A DNA stretch of 5,011 nt, from contig JAFDTP010000112.1 of NCBI GenBank assembly GCA_019594195.1, positions 1 to 5,011 on the forward strand, in the 5' to 3' direction. Source of the DNA: Thermoplasmata archaeon. GTDB taxonomy: Archaea > Thermoplasmatota > Thermoplasmata > Halarchaeoplasmatales > Halarchaeoplasmataceae. Positions within the stretch are counted from its first letter, which is position 1. Each line of letters opens with the position of its first letter. The notes under the pieces are model-generated. The model had not been told where the DNA came from, did no database searches, and saw only the letters and a program-made list of their open reading frames with translations. Positions 1-5,011 of the stretch are shown here, piece after piece. Position numbers and translations under genes: made by a program.

Positions 1-1073
1 AAGTAATAACCCCATCCTTGATCGTTCAACAACACCGATATCTCATCGTCCCAGTACAGGCTGCCATCTCTGTTCGTGACACTTACCGAATCTCCGTACG
101 AGTCCTTGTTATCTGATTCAATTTCTTCTATCTCGCGGTTCTTGATCGAGATCTCTACTGAAGCTTCGGGCCCTTCCGTTGTGGAAGTTGTAGGAGGGGC
201 CTGATCTGGTGCCTCAAAATGTTCGGTTATCAATGTAGAACTTATTTCTAGGGTATGAGTCTGACTTAAATCCACATCATCATTTTTCAGTTGCCAATGC
301 ATTTCTGTAGCAAATCCAAAATAGTAACCTTCATATTCTACTATTAACTCTTCCTTTTCGGGAAATACATCCCATACAGAACCTACACTTGCATAAGGCC
401 CTGAAGCCATGTTTTCGAATTCTTCTACCTCGTTGTTGCTCGCAGCATTATATACACTAGCTCCTAACTCTGCATAATCTTGAAAATCGCCTATAACCGG
501 AAGACAACCTGCTGCATTATAAATCACATGTCCCCAATCGGACATATCATCCCCTGCACCTGTATCTCCTCTAGTATTAAATCCAGCGTTATGCTCCTCA
601 TGGTAAAATAGACTCGCATCAACATCAGACTGCTGGGCTTCTAATTCTATCTCTCCTGGACGCCAAATATCTACGTCATTCCCACTTGTGTCTTCTTTTC
701 TTTCACTAAATCCAACTCCATGAACGGCAAAGAAGACATCTTGTTGGTACTCACATCCAGATATCTTATAGGGAGTAACACTCAACGAAAGCCAACTATT
801 TATTTTATCCCAGGTCTCTTTTTCACTCTCTCCTGAATAAGCTGTATGTTCATATCTTGGAGGAGGAGCATCATAAGGTGGATCACCGGATAAATCATAA
901 TCTGGTATTTCGAAATTTGTAGCTGCTGCATCTGGAGAGTTTTGATAAATAGGTAAGTAAGGGTTAGGCTCCGTTCCTTCATCTCCCTAAGCGGAGGCAG
1001 TGTTAATTACTACGATTGATGAAAATACAAGCAAAATCACTATACCGAACACAAACAACCTATTCTTAAGCAT
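1..1073 (-). CDS. Secreted acidic protein of unknown function with an in-frame TAG at the signal-peptide junction; C-terminus outside window
   Basis: I do not recognise this gene. From the ATG at 1073-1071 it reads a short basic start, a hydrophobic stretch (about residues 6-23) and an Ala-x-Ala type cleavage site ending at A28: a textbook signal peptide. Codon 29 is TAG (987-989). Reading on, the same frame is open to the window edge, 328 full codons with no further stop. The exported part is acidic and rich in Tyr, Trp and Gly. It has two cysteines (C107, C190, possibly a disulfide) and a Pro/Thr-rich linker near residues 289-303, followed by a second, probably beta-rich region. No in-frame ATG, GTG or TTG lies just after the TAG; the first is a TTG roughly 70 codons on. 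A fresh start downstream of the TAG is therefore unlikely, and signal peptide and body belong together. It follows the upstream gene by 5 bp and is probably co-transcribed. It could be a UAG-decoding gene, a young pseudogene or a sequencing error. Confidence 0.72.
987..989 (-). other. In-frame TAG (amber) codon 29 inside an otherwise open secreted-protein gene
   Basis: The minus-strand codon is TAG, directly after the Ala-Ser-Ala end of the signal peptide and before Gly-Asp-Glu-Gly. All four genes with visible ends in this window stop with TGA, so nothing here shows TAG in use as a terminator. One C-to-T change from CAG (Gln) would also explain it. Pyrrolysine decoding of UAG is known in several archaeal groups, but its machinery is not visible here. 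Confidence 0.9.
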
Positions 1074-1078
1074 GGATA

Positions 1079-1786
1079 TCACATCTCCTCTTGGGTGTAA
1101 GTCACTCTTGCAGTTGCTCTGACTTCTTCCAGGAGACCTTCTAAAATAGCTCTGTATTCGATGGTTATTGGTTCATCAACAAGGCTGTAGTGGTAATGGT
1201 GTTGAGAATAAAGTTCTAAATGTTCCACTGAAAAGTTATTCTCTACGACCTCATAATATACAAAGGCCTCCTCCCTACTATTAAATCCCATATTATCAGG
1301 TGAACAAGTTTCTAAACCTTTTTCACCAGAATCGATTGAATGTGTATATAAAAAATAAAATACATCTTTTTGTTCCTCTCTTTCCATTGCTGGGGAGTTT
1401 ATGATCTGCGCTTCTACTCTCAATCTTTCAGGATCATATTCTGAACCTAAATGTCCATCGATGTTTATTTTTCGAAAATCATGATCATATCGTGGCTGTT
1501 CTGACAATCCTACCCAATTACCTAACTCTACGTCTATTTCAAGGAAACCTTCACCGTCATTGATCTCTGACCTTGCTGTAGCTCTGTAGGGACCCTCTTC
1601 TCGAAAGTTTCTTGATCTTACTTCGTCTTCTGGTGTGGGAGGAACTGTCACGGTCATCTCTTCATATCCTTCATCTACATCTATCTCTACTTGCTCTTCA
1701 TACTGCCACCCGGCGACGACCATCGTCACCGCGAGCATCGCTACGATCGGTATCACCATCATCCTAACTTTGCCTTCTTCCGACAT
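1079..1786 (-). CDS. Membrane-anchored or exported acidic protein of unknown function (235 aa)
   Basis: I do not recognise this protein. Residues 1-8 are polar with two basic residues; about 9-26 form one hydrophobic helix that should anchor it in the membrane or act as an export signal, leaving most of the protein outside. A Pro/Thr stretch (about 46-52) links the anchor to a body whose alternating pattern suggests beta-sandwich folding. A histidine cluster (H189, H196, H197, H199) with neighbouring tyrosines might bind metal, but this is speculative. There is one cysteine, C161. The protein is rich in Asp and Glu. The ATG at 1786 is preceded by a GAGGTAGG-like purine tract and a TATA box about 45 bp upstream. 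It is the first gene of a two-gene minus-strand unit with the TAG-containing secreted protein 5 bp downstream, so the two may form one surface system. The first 26 codons are about 56% GC, clearly richer than the rest of the gene. The stop is TGA. Confidence 0.8.
   Translation of the reverse strand: MSEEGKVRMMVIPIVAMLAVTMVVAGWQYEEQVEIDVDEGYEEMTVTVPPTPEDEVRSRNFREEGPYRATARSEINDGEGFLEIDVELGNWVGLSEQPRYDHDFRKINIDGHLGSEYDPERLRVEAQIINSPAMEREEQKDVFYFLYTHSIDSGEKGLETCSPDNMGFNSREEAFVYYEVVENNFSVEHLELYSQHHYHYSLVDEPITIEYRAILEGLLEEVRATARVTYTQEEM
1084..1090 (-). promoter_or_regulatory. Shine-Dalgarno site (GAGGAGA) for the secreted-protein gene
   Basis: On the minus strand GAGGAGA lies 10 nt before the ATG at 1073, within the last codons of the upstream gene. 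It fixes the start ahead of the TAG and shows that the signal-peptide segment is built to be translated. Coupling to the upstream gene is likely. Confidence 0.7.
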
Positions 1787-1823
1787 GCTTGCATCCTACC
1801 TCTTGACAGGGTAAATGATAACT

Positions 1824-1836
1824 AAATATATATATT
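1824..1836 (-). promoter_or_regulatory. TATA box of the minus-strand two-gene unit
   Basis: An uninterrupted A/T tract, AATATATATATTT on the minus strand, sits about 45 bp before the ATG at 1786. Archaeal transcription usually begins about 25 bp beyond the TATA centre, which would put the start near 1803-1806. That leaves a leader of about 17-20 nt with room for the purine-rich ribosome site. Confidence 0.6.
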
Positions 1837-1910
1837 GTCCCTAGATTTTTAATATGTCAATTCCGAACTCGACCTGCAGCGACGAAACAAAATCAGATCT
1901 CGAATGATAT

Positions 1911-1933
1911 CTCACATCGTGTCCACCTGTGAG
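1911..1933. repeat. Inverted repeat CTCACA-N11-TGTGAG
   Basis: Two perfect 6-bp arms (1911-1916 and 1928-1933) flank an 11-bp spacer. The right arm overlaps the palindrome TGAGCTCA (1930-1937). It lies about 45 bp upstream of the cobO TATA-like box, where archaeal activator sites can sit. A 6-bp repeat could arise by chance. Confidence 0.35.
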
Positions 1934-1962
1934 CTCATTCTCAGATACCATAGCTTTATCTC

Positions 1963-1986
1963 CCAATCGGTTGGAAAATTTTAAAG
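1963..1986 (+). promoter_or_regulatory. cobO promoter: TATA-like tract preceded by an imperfect palindrome
   Basis: The A/T tract AAAATTTTAAAG (1975-1986) is the best TATA candidate for cobO. It would place transcription start near 2005-2010 and give a short leader before the TTG at 2023. Directly before it, CCAATCGGTTGG (1963-1974) has perfect 4-bp arms, CCAA and TTGG, in the position where TFB and regulators bind. The TATA match is weaker than that of btuF. Confidence 0.45.
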
Positions 1987-2011
1987 ATGCCTTTAATCAT
2001 CTAAAAATAGC

Positions 2012-2019
2012 AAGGTGAT
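2012..2019 (+). promoter_or_regulatory. Shine-Dalgarno site (AAGGTGAT) that fixes the TTG start of cobO
   Basis: AAGGTGAT closely matches the complement of the archaeal 16S 3' end (AGGAGGTGATC). It lies immediately before the TTG at 2023. An in-frame TAG at 2008-2010 and TAA at 2002-2004 rule out a longer protein. Confidence 0.75.
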
Positions 2020-2022
2020 CGA

Positions 2023-2556
2023 TTGACTTCAAAACTCGACCAAGGACTAGTCCAGATATACACGGGCGATGGTAAGGGGAAAACAACTGCCTCCATCGGA
2101 CTCGCTGTCCGGGCAGCGGGAAGAGACTTCAAAACCTACATAGGACAGTTCATGAAGACCCGAGAATATGGAGAACATGTGGCTTTAGAAAGATTTTCAG
2201 ACCTCATAACCATAGAACAGTACGGAACAGGAGAATTCCACTTTGAAGATGTACAGAGTGAGGAGGAAAAAAGAAAAGCGAAAGAAGGTCTAAAAGATAT
2301 CCAAGATGCTATGCTCTCAGAAGATTATGATATCGTTATCGCCGATGAGATATGTGTAGCCAATCATTTCGATCTATTGGAATTACAGGACCTGATAGAG
2401 TTGATAGAGAACAAACCAAATAACGTAGAACTGATCTTCACAGGAAGAAAAGCCCATCAAGAACTCATCGAGAAAGCAGACCTCGTAACAGAGATGAAAG
2501 AGATCAAACATCCATACCAGAAAGGGATAGATGCGAGGAAAGGTATCGAGATGTGA
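2023..2556 (+). CDS. cobO: Cob(I)yrinic acid a,c-diamide adenosyltransferase (CobO/CobA/BtuR family)
   Basis: This cytosolic enzyme transfers the 5'-deoxyadenosyl group of ATP to cob(I)alamin or its precursors, giving the coenzyme form. It acts in both corrinoid salvage and synthesis. The 177-residue protein shows the family plan. A modified P-loop GDGKGKTT (residues 15-22) binds ATP. It is followed by GLAVRAAGR and QF, then a Walker B-like strand ending in ADEI (107-110). The C-terminal family signature FTGR (139-142), ADLVTEM, KHPYQKG and ARKGIE runs to the end. The length is near that of the E. coli enzyme (about 196). The start is TTG: the next in-frame Met is residue 44, beyond the P-loop, and a strong ribosome site precedes the TTG. 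It reads in the same direction as btuFCD, 76 bp upstream of btuF, and would process the corrinoid they import. Regulation is probably from its own promoter at 1963-1986. The stop is TGA. Confidence 0.96.
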   Translation: MTSKLDQGLVQIYTGDGKGKTTASIGLAVRAAGRDFKTYIGQFMKTREYGEHVALERFSDLITIEQYGTGEFHFEDVQSEEEKRKAKEGLKDIQDAMLSEDYDIVIADEICVANHFDLLELQDLIELIENKPNNVELIFTGRKAHQELIEKADLVTEMKEIKHPYQKGIDARKGIEM

Positions 2557-2565
2557 AAAGTATGA

Positions 2566-2575
2566 TGCCATGGCA
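2566..2575. promoter_or_regulatory. Perfect 10-bp palindrome TGCCATGGCA next to the btuF TATA box: candidate operator
   Basis: The palindrome ends 2 bp before the TATA box at 2578, on top of the expected TFB recognition element. A dimeric regulator bound here could block or assist TBP/TFB. Corrinoid-responsive control is an inference from the genes downstream. Confidence 0.4.
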
Positions 2576-2577
2576 AG

Positions 2578-2586
2578 TTATAAATA
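2578..2586 (+). promoter_or_regulatory. TATA box of btuFCD (TTATAAATA)
   Basis: This is a near-ideal archaeal TATA box. Its centre at about 2582 predicts a transcription start near 2607-2610, leaving a leader of about 25 nt with the GGAG ribosome site before the ATG at 2633. It lets btuFCD be transcribed independently of cobO. Confidence 0.72.
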
Positions 2587-2593
2587 ATTAAAG

Positions 2594-2607
2594 TTATTTT
2601 TAGTTTT
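2594..2607 (+). terminator. T-rich tract downstream of cobO, possible archaeal terminator
   Basis: TTATTTTTAGTTTT has the oligo-T form used by archaeal intrinsic terminators and needs no hairpin. It lies between the btuF TATA box and its inferred start site, so it could end cobO transcripts while sparing those starting at btuF. It may equally be just an A/T-rich promoter region. Confidence 0.3.
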
Positions 2608-2619
2608 GTAAAGTTAATT

Positions 2620-2623
2620 GGAG
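2620..2623 (+). promoter_or_regulatory. Shine-Dalgarno site (GGAG) favouring the btuF ATG at 2633
   Basis: GGAG lies 9 nt before the ATG at 2633. The open frame can be extended to a TTG at 2618, but that start would overlap this site and add only five polar residues ahead of the export signal. The ATG at 2633 is therefore preferred. Confidence 0.65.
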
Positions 2624-2632
2624 AACGATATC

Positions 2633-3658
2633 ATGAAAAATAAAAATCTATTCCTAGCGATAGGAATCGCTGTCGCTTTGATATTGGTCGTCGGCGCATT
2701 GATAGGCCCTTTGAGTGGAACGGTACAAAACGATAGATCTCAAGATGGAGAAGAAAGCTACGTCGTGGAAGATGCAGCCGGAGAAGAGATCCTCTTTGAA
2801 GAACCTCCTGAAAGGATCATCTCCTTCATGCCTTCTAACACTGAGATACTTTTCCACCTTGAAGTGGGAGACAGAGTCGTCGGTGTAGACGATTTCAGTA
2901 ATCATCCTGAAGAGGCGTTAGATTTACCTGAAGTTGGAGATTCGTTTGAAGTGGATTATGAGAAAATAATAGATCTCGAACCAGACGTCGTAGTGATCAC
3001 TGAGGCAGTAGCACATATGAGAGAGCAGCTCGAAGAATACGATATAAAGACAGTAGTGACCGGAGGCGAAACTTTAGAAGACGTTTATTCCGACATCGAA
3101 TTGCTTGGAGAAGTTTGTGGTATCGATGAGAGAGGCGAACAGAAGGCACAGGAACTTAAGGACGAGATGGATGATATCACTGAAGAAACAAGAGATCTAG
3201 CAAAAGAGGATAGAGTCGATGTACTCTATATATCAGGGACCTTCGATGGGATCAATGCACCCGGAAACGGGACTTTTCAAAACTCACTATTGACCAATGC
3301 AGGCGCACACAATATAGCATCATACAAGAGCGGGTGGTCAACGATACCTGAAGATGAGATAATCGATAGGGACCCTGAAGTCATAATAGCACCTCATCAC
3401 CTAGAAGGGGACGTCAAAGAGTACACTGAAAAAGATCTTTGGCAGGACATCACTGCGGTAGAAAATGAAGAGATACACTTTGTTGATGATGACGTGATGT
3501 CAAGACCCGGACCGAGGGTGATAGAGGCGCAAGATAGTTTAGTCGATATAATTCAATCTTCTGGATCAGCAGAGAGCGTTTCACTCCGTGGCGGCCAAAC
3601 TGACATAGTTGAGATATGGTCAAGACCCTTAGAAAAAGATAGCAAAGGGGCGGTATGA
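2633..3658 (+). CDS. btuF: Corrinoid ABC transporter substrate-binding protein (BtuF-like)
   Basis: This extracytoplasmic protein should capture corrinoid and deliver it to BtuCD. Of 341 residues, about 6-27 form a hydrophobic export signal or membrane anchor. No lipobox cysteine follows, so it is probably anchored by that helix or cleaved rather than lipidated. The class III binding-protein domain spans about 40-308. It starts with PERIISFMPSNTEILF (59-74), then VGDSFEVDYEKIIDLEPDVVV; E110 sits at the conserved N-lobe glutamate that docks on the permease. The C-lobe has acidic residues 240-242 before DPEVII, and closes with RPGPRVIEAQDSLVDII. A polar tail of about 33 residues (309-341) has no obvious family counterpart. 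The domain is very acidic (about 79 Asp/Glu to 24 Lys/Arg). It has its own TATA promoter, and btuC starts 26 bp after it. This fold also serves heme and siderophore uptake; the cobO neighbour favours corrinoid. The stop is TGA. Confidence 0.88.
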   Translation: MKNKNLFLAIGIAVALILVVGALIGPLSGTVQNDRSQDGEESYVVEDAAGEEILFEEPPERIISFMPSNTEILFHLEVGDRVVGVDDFSNHPEEALDLPEVGDSFEVDYEKIIDLEPDVVVITEAVAHMREQLEEYDIKTVVTGGETLEDVYSDIELLGEVCGIDERGEQKAQELKDEMDDITEETRDLAKEDRVDVLYISGTFDGINAPGNGTFQNSLLTNAGAHNIASYKSGWSTIPEDEIIDRDPEVIIAPHHLEGDVKEYTEKDLWQDITAVENEEIHFVDDDVMSRPGPRVIEAQDSLVDIIQSSGSAESVSLRGGQTDIVEIWSRPLEKDSKGAV

Positions 3659-3684
3659 TTAGATAAACAGACAAGGGAACATTC

Positions 3685-4710
3685 ATGTCTCATCCCCTCA
3701 AAGATCACTTCAAAAAGTCGTTGATGGTTTTCGGCCTCTTGACACTGATCACATCAGTCGTGTCTTTATCCGTCGGATCTGTAAACATACCTATCAAAAA
3801 CATATTCGAAATACTTCTCTCTAGGATACCTTTGATAGGTGGATATTTCCAAGCACATACTGGAGCCCAGTCTAAGATAATACTGCAGCTTAGATTGCCT
3901 CGTATTATATTAGGCTTGATCGCGGGCATATCCCTATCAGTTTCGGGTTCATCCATGCAGGGTGTATTCAAAAATCCGATGGCGTCTCCTTTCATACTCG
4001 GTGTCTCCGCGGGAGGCGCATTTGGAGCGGCGGTTGGGATATATTTCGGTATGTTGTGGATATTTCTACCGATGATAGCCTTCATCTTCGCTATGACCAC
4101 GATGTTCACCGTTTTCTTCCTAGGGAGGGTGAATGGACGCACTGACATCTCCACTCTTTTACTAGCAGGTCTAGCGATGAATTTCTTGTTGACCTCTCTT
4201 ACCAGTCTGATACTCTTCTACAGTGATCCAGCCGAGAGGATGAGCATCGTAGCATGGACATGGGGGTCGCTGAGCGGCACAATCTGGAATGAAGTCTGGA
4301 TCAGTTTACTAGTGATGTTTGTCGGCTCAGCACTGGTATACGCCTATGCAAGGGACCTTAACGTTATTCAAACGGGGGAAACTTCTGCTAAACAACTTGG
4401 TATAGAAGTTGAAAAGACCAAGATGATCCAGTTGATCAGCGCTAGTCTTTTAGCTGCTGTGGTGATATCATTTACTGGCGTTATAGGCTTTGTAGGATTG
4501 ATAATCCCTCATGCATCTAGATTGCTCGTTGGACCAGATCATCGAAGATTGATACCTATTTCAGCACTGCTGGGAGGGACTTTTTTGATGATCTGTGATG
4601 CTTTTTCGAGGGTTAGCGGCGGCCTCTGGGTAGGAGTCATCACTGGACTTTTCGGTGCTCCCTTTTTCATATACCTACTTCTGAAAAACAGAGGTGAAAC
4701 CGGATGGTGA
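3685..4710 (+). CDS. btuC: Corrinoid ABC transporter permease (BtuC, FecCD family)
   Basis: This is the membrane channel subunit, expected as a dimer, through which BtuF-delivered corrinoid passes into the cytosol. At 341 residues it has the usual FecCD length and room for about ten helices. Family landmarks are LRLPRIILGLIAGISLSVSG (69-88), MQGVFKNPMASPFILGVSAG (91-110), the cytoplasmic coupling region with LGIEVEKTK (238-246), GVIGFVGLIIPHASRLLVGPDHR (265-287) and the C-terminal VGVITGLFGAPFFIYLL (316-332). The usual ELP before the last helix is replaced by GLW (313-315), a mild variation. The ATG at 3685 is the first possible start after an in-frame TAA at 3664-3666; its ribosome site (AAGGGA, 3673-3678) is weak, fitting translation coupled to btuF. 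The 3' end overlaps btuD by 7 bp. Substrate is inferred from cobO, since relatives carry iron complexes. The stop is TGA. Confidence 0.93.
   Translation: MSHPLKDHFKKSLMVFGLLTLITSVVSLSVGSVNIPIKNIFEILLSRIPLIGGYFQAHTGAQSKIILQLRLPRIILGLIAGISLSVSGSSMQGVFKNPMASPFILGVSAGGAFGAAVGIYFGMLWIFLPMIAFIFAMTTMFTVFFLGRVNGRTDISTLLLAGLAMNFLLTSLTSLILFYSDPAERMSIVAWTWGSLSGTIWNEVWISLLVMFVGSALVYAYARDLNVIQTGETSAKQLGIEVEKTKMIQLISASLLAAVVISFTGVIGFVGLIIPHASRLLVGPDHRRLIPISALLGGTFLMICDAFSRVSGGLWVGVITGLFGAPFFIYLLLKNRGETGW
4691..4697 (+). promoter_or_regulatory. Shine-Dalgarno site (GAGGTGA) of btuD inside the end of btuC
   Basis: GAGGTGA strongly matches the archaeal anti-Shine-Dalgarno and lies 6 nt before the btuD ATG at 4704. 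It sets the start there and, with the 7-bp gene overlap, indicates translational coupling of permease and ATPase. Confidence 0.8.
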
Positions 4711-5011
4711 TACTTGAGATAAAAGGTCTAACTACAGGTTACACTAAAGGTAACGCGATCCTTAAGGATATGAGTTTATCGGTCATGGAAGGTGAGTTCA
4801 TAGGAGTAGTAGGCCCAAATGGATCTGGGAAAAGCACTCTGATAAAATCCATAACAAATATTTTAGGAGCCTGGAGAGGGGATGTCAAAACCGATGGTAC
4901 TGATATCTCTAAACTTTCTAGAGATGAATTAGCAAAGATCTGCGCTGTAGTACCTCAAGATACCTACATACGTTTTCCTTACACCGTTGAAGAGGTCGTA
5001 TTGATGGGCAG
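4704..5011 (+). CDS. btuD: Corrinoid ABC transporter ATP-binding protein (BtuD), N-terminal part, cut by window end
   Basis: This is the cytosolic ATPase that powers BtuC. The first 102 residues are present and typical of the FecE/BtuD group. They show an N-terminal beta segment with the A-loop aromatic Y13, Walker A GPNGSGKST (37-45), a helical segment with DISKLSRDELAK, and a Q-loop VVPQD with Q85. The stretch after it, FPYTVEEVVLMG, is the usual form in iron and cobalamin importers. The ABC signature, Walker B and H-loop lie beyond the window. The ATG overlaps the end of btuC in a different frame and has a strong ribosome site at 4691-4697. No frame break is seen. Confidence 0.93.
   Translation, partial: MVILEIKGLTTGYTKGNAILKDMSLSVMEGEFIGVVGPNGSGKSTLIKSITNILGAWRGDVKTDGTDISKLSRDELAKICAVVPQDTYIRFPYTVEEVVLMG

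Larger units (their letters stand above)
1787..2022. other. Divergent intergenic region between the surface-protein pair and cobO
   Basis: This 236-bp gap holds the start signals of both transcription units and several short symmetric elements (1911-1933, 1930-1937, 1963-1974). I see no tRNA. I also see nothing with the conserved core of a bacterial cobalamin riboswitch. A 17-codon ATG frame at 1854-1907 exists but has no ribosome site and is probably chance. Confidence 0.7.

Noticed and set aside
800..982. Minus-strand 60-residue frame starting at the ATG just after the TAG, preceded by a GGAG-like sequence
   Set aside because: It is out of frame with the long secreted-protein frame, has Lys/Leu/Gln-rich composition with no domain features, and ends within the larger gene. 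Restart there is possible but a shadow frame is more likely.
1074..1079. GATATC directly before the start codons of the secreted-protein gene and of btuF (2627-2632) as a shared motif
   Set aside because: GATATC and similar strings recur throughout the coding regions because of Asp/Ile codon use, so two occurrences before starts carry little weight.
1854..1907. 17-codon ATG frame in the divergent intergenic region, a possible leader peptide upstream of cobO
   Set aside because: It has no Shine-Dalgarno site, no regulatory codon run, and lies upstream of the likely cobO transcription start.
1838..1975. Possible cobalamin riboswitch upstream of cobO
   Set aside because: I could not find the conserved B12-box core or the expected stem arrangement, and the region lies mostly upstream of the inferred transcription start.
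2383..2571. Minus-strand frame opposite cobO
   Set aside because: It is the antisense shadow of a well-supported gene, with no ribosome site and a Phe/Tyr/Leu-rich translation.
2618..2632. TTG at 2618 as an alternative btuF start
   Set aside because: It would overlap the GGAG ribosome site that is well spaced for the ATG at 2633, and adds only five polar residues before the export helix.
3705..4154. 149-codon minus-strand frame opposite btuC
   Set aside because: It is antisense to strongly conserved FecCD motifs; its composition follows the complementary strand.

Overview
The window looks like archaeal, probably euryarchaeal, DNA of moderate to low GC. The case rests on TATA-like boxes (not bacterial -35/-10 pairs) at plausible distances from the starts, purine-rich Shine-Dalgarno sites matching the archaeal 16S tail, and heavy use of ATA and AGA/AGG codons. 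The exported proteins are very acidic: the BtuF-like protein has about 79 Asp/Glu against about 24 Lys/Arg in 341 residues. This suggests, without proving, a salt-adapted organism. I cannot name the lineage from the sequence alone.

Left half, minus strand (1-1786): two tightly linked genes for exported or membrane-anchored proteins that I do not recognise. The promoter-proximal gene (1079-1786) encodes a 235-residue protein with one N-terminal membrane segment. Five bases after its stop comes a second gene (1073 down to position 1, running off the window). It has a good Shine-Dalgarno site and a signal peptide, but an in-frame TAG at 987-989, exactly where the signal peptide should be cleaved. 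Beyond that TAG the frame stays open for all of its roughly 328 remaining codons. This is the most interesting point in the window: either UAG is read as an amino acid (pyrrolysine is the archaeal precedent), or this is a fresh nonsense mutation or a sequencing error.

Middle (1787-2022): a 236-bp divergent intergenic region with a TATA box for each side and short inverted repeats.

Right half, plus strand (2023-5011): a corrinoid (vitamin B12) salvage cluster. cobO (TTG start) adenosylates corrinoids. btuF, with its own TATA promoter and a 10-bp palindrome beside it, encodes the corrinoid-binding protein. btuC encodes the membrane permease and btuD, cut by the window end, the ATPase. btuC and btuD overlap by 7 bp and are probably translationally coupled. 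BtuF would capture corrinoid outside the membrane, BtuCD would import it using ATP, and CobO would convert it to the adenosyl form. The B12 genes are conventional; the novelty lies in the left-hand gene pair and the candidate operators.
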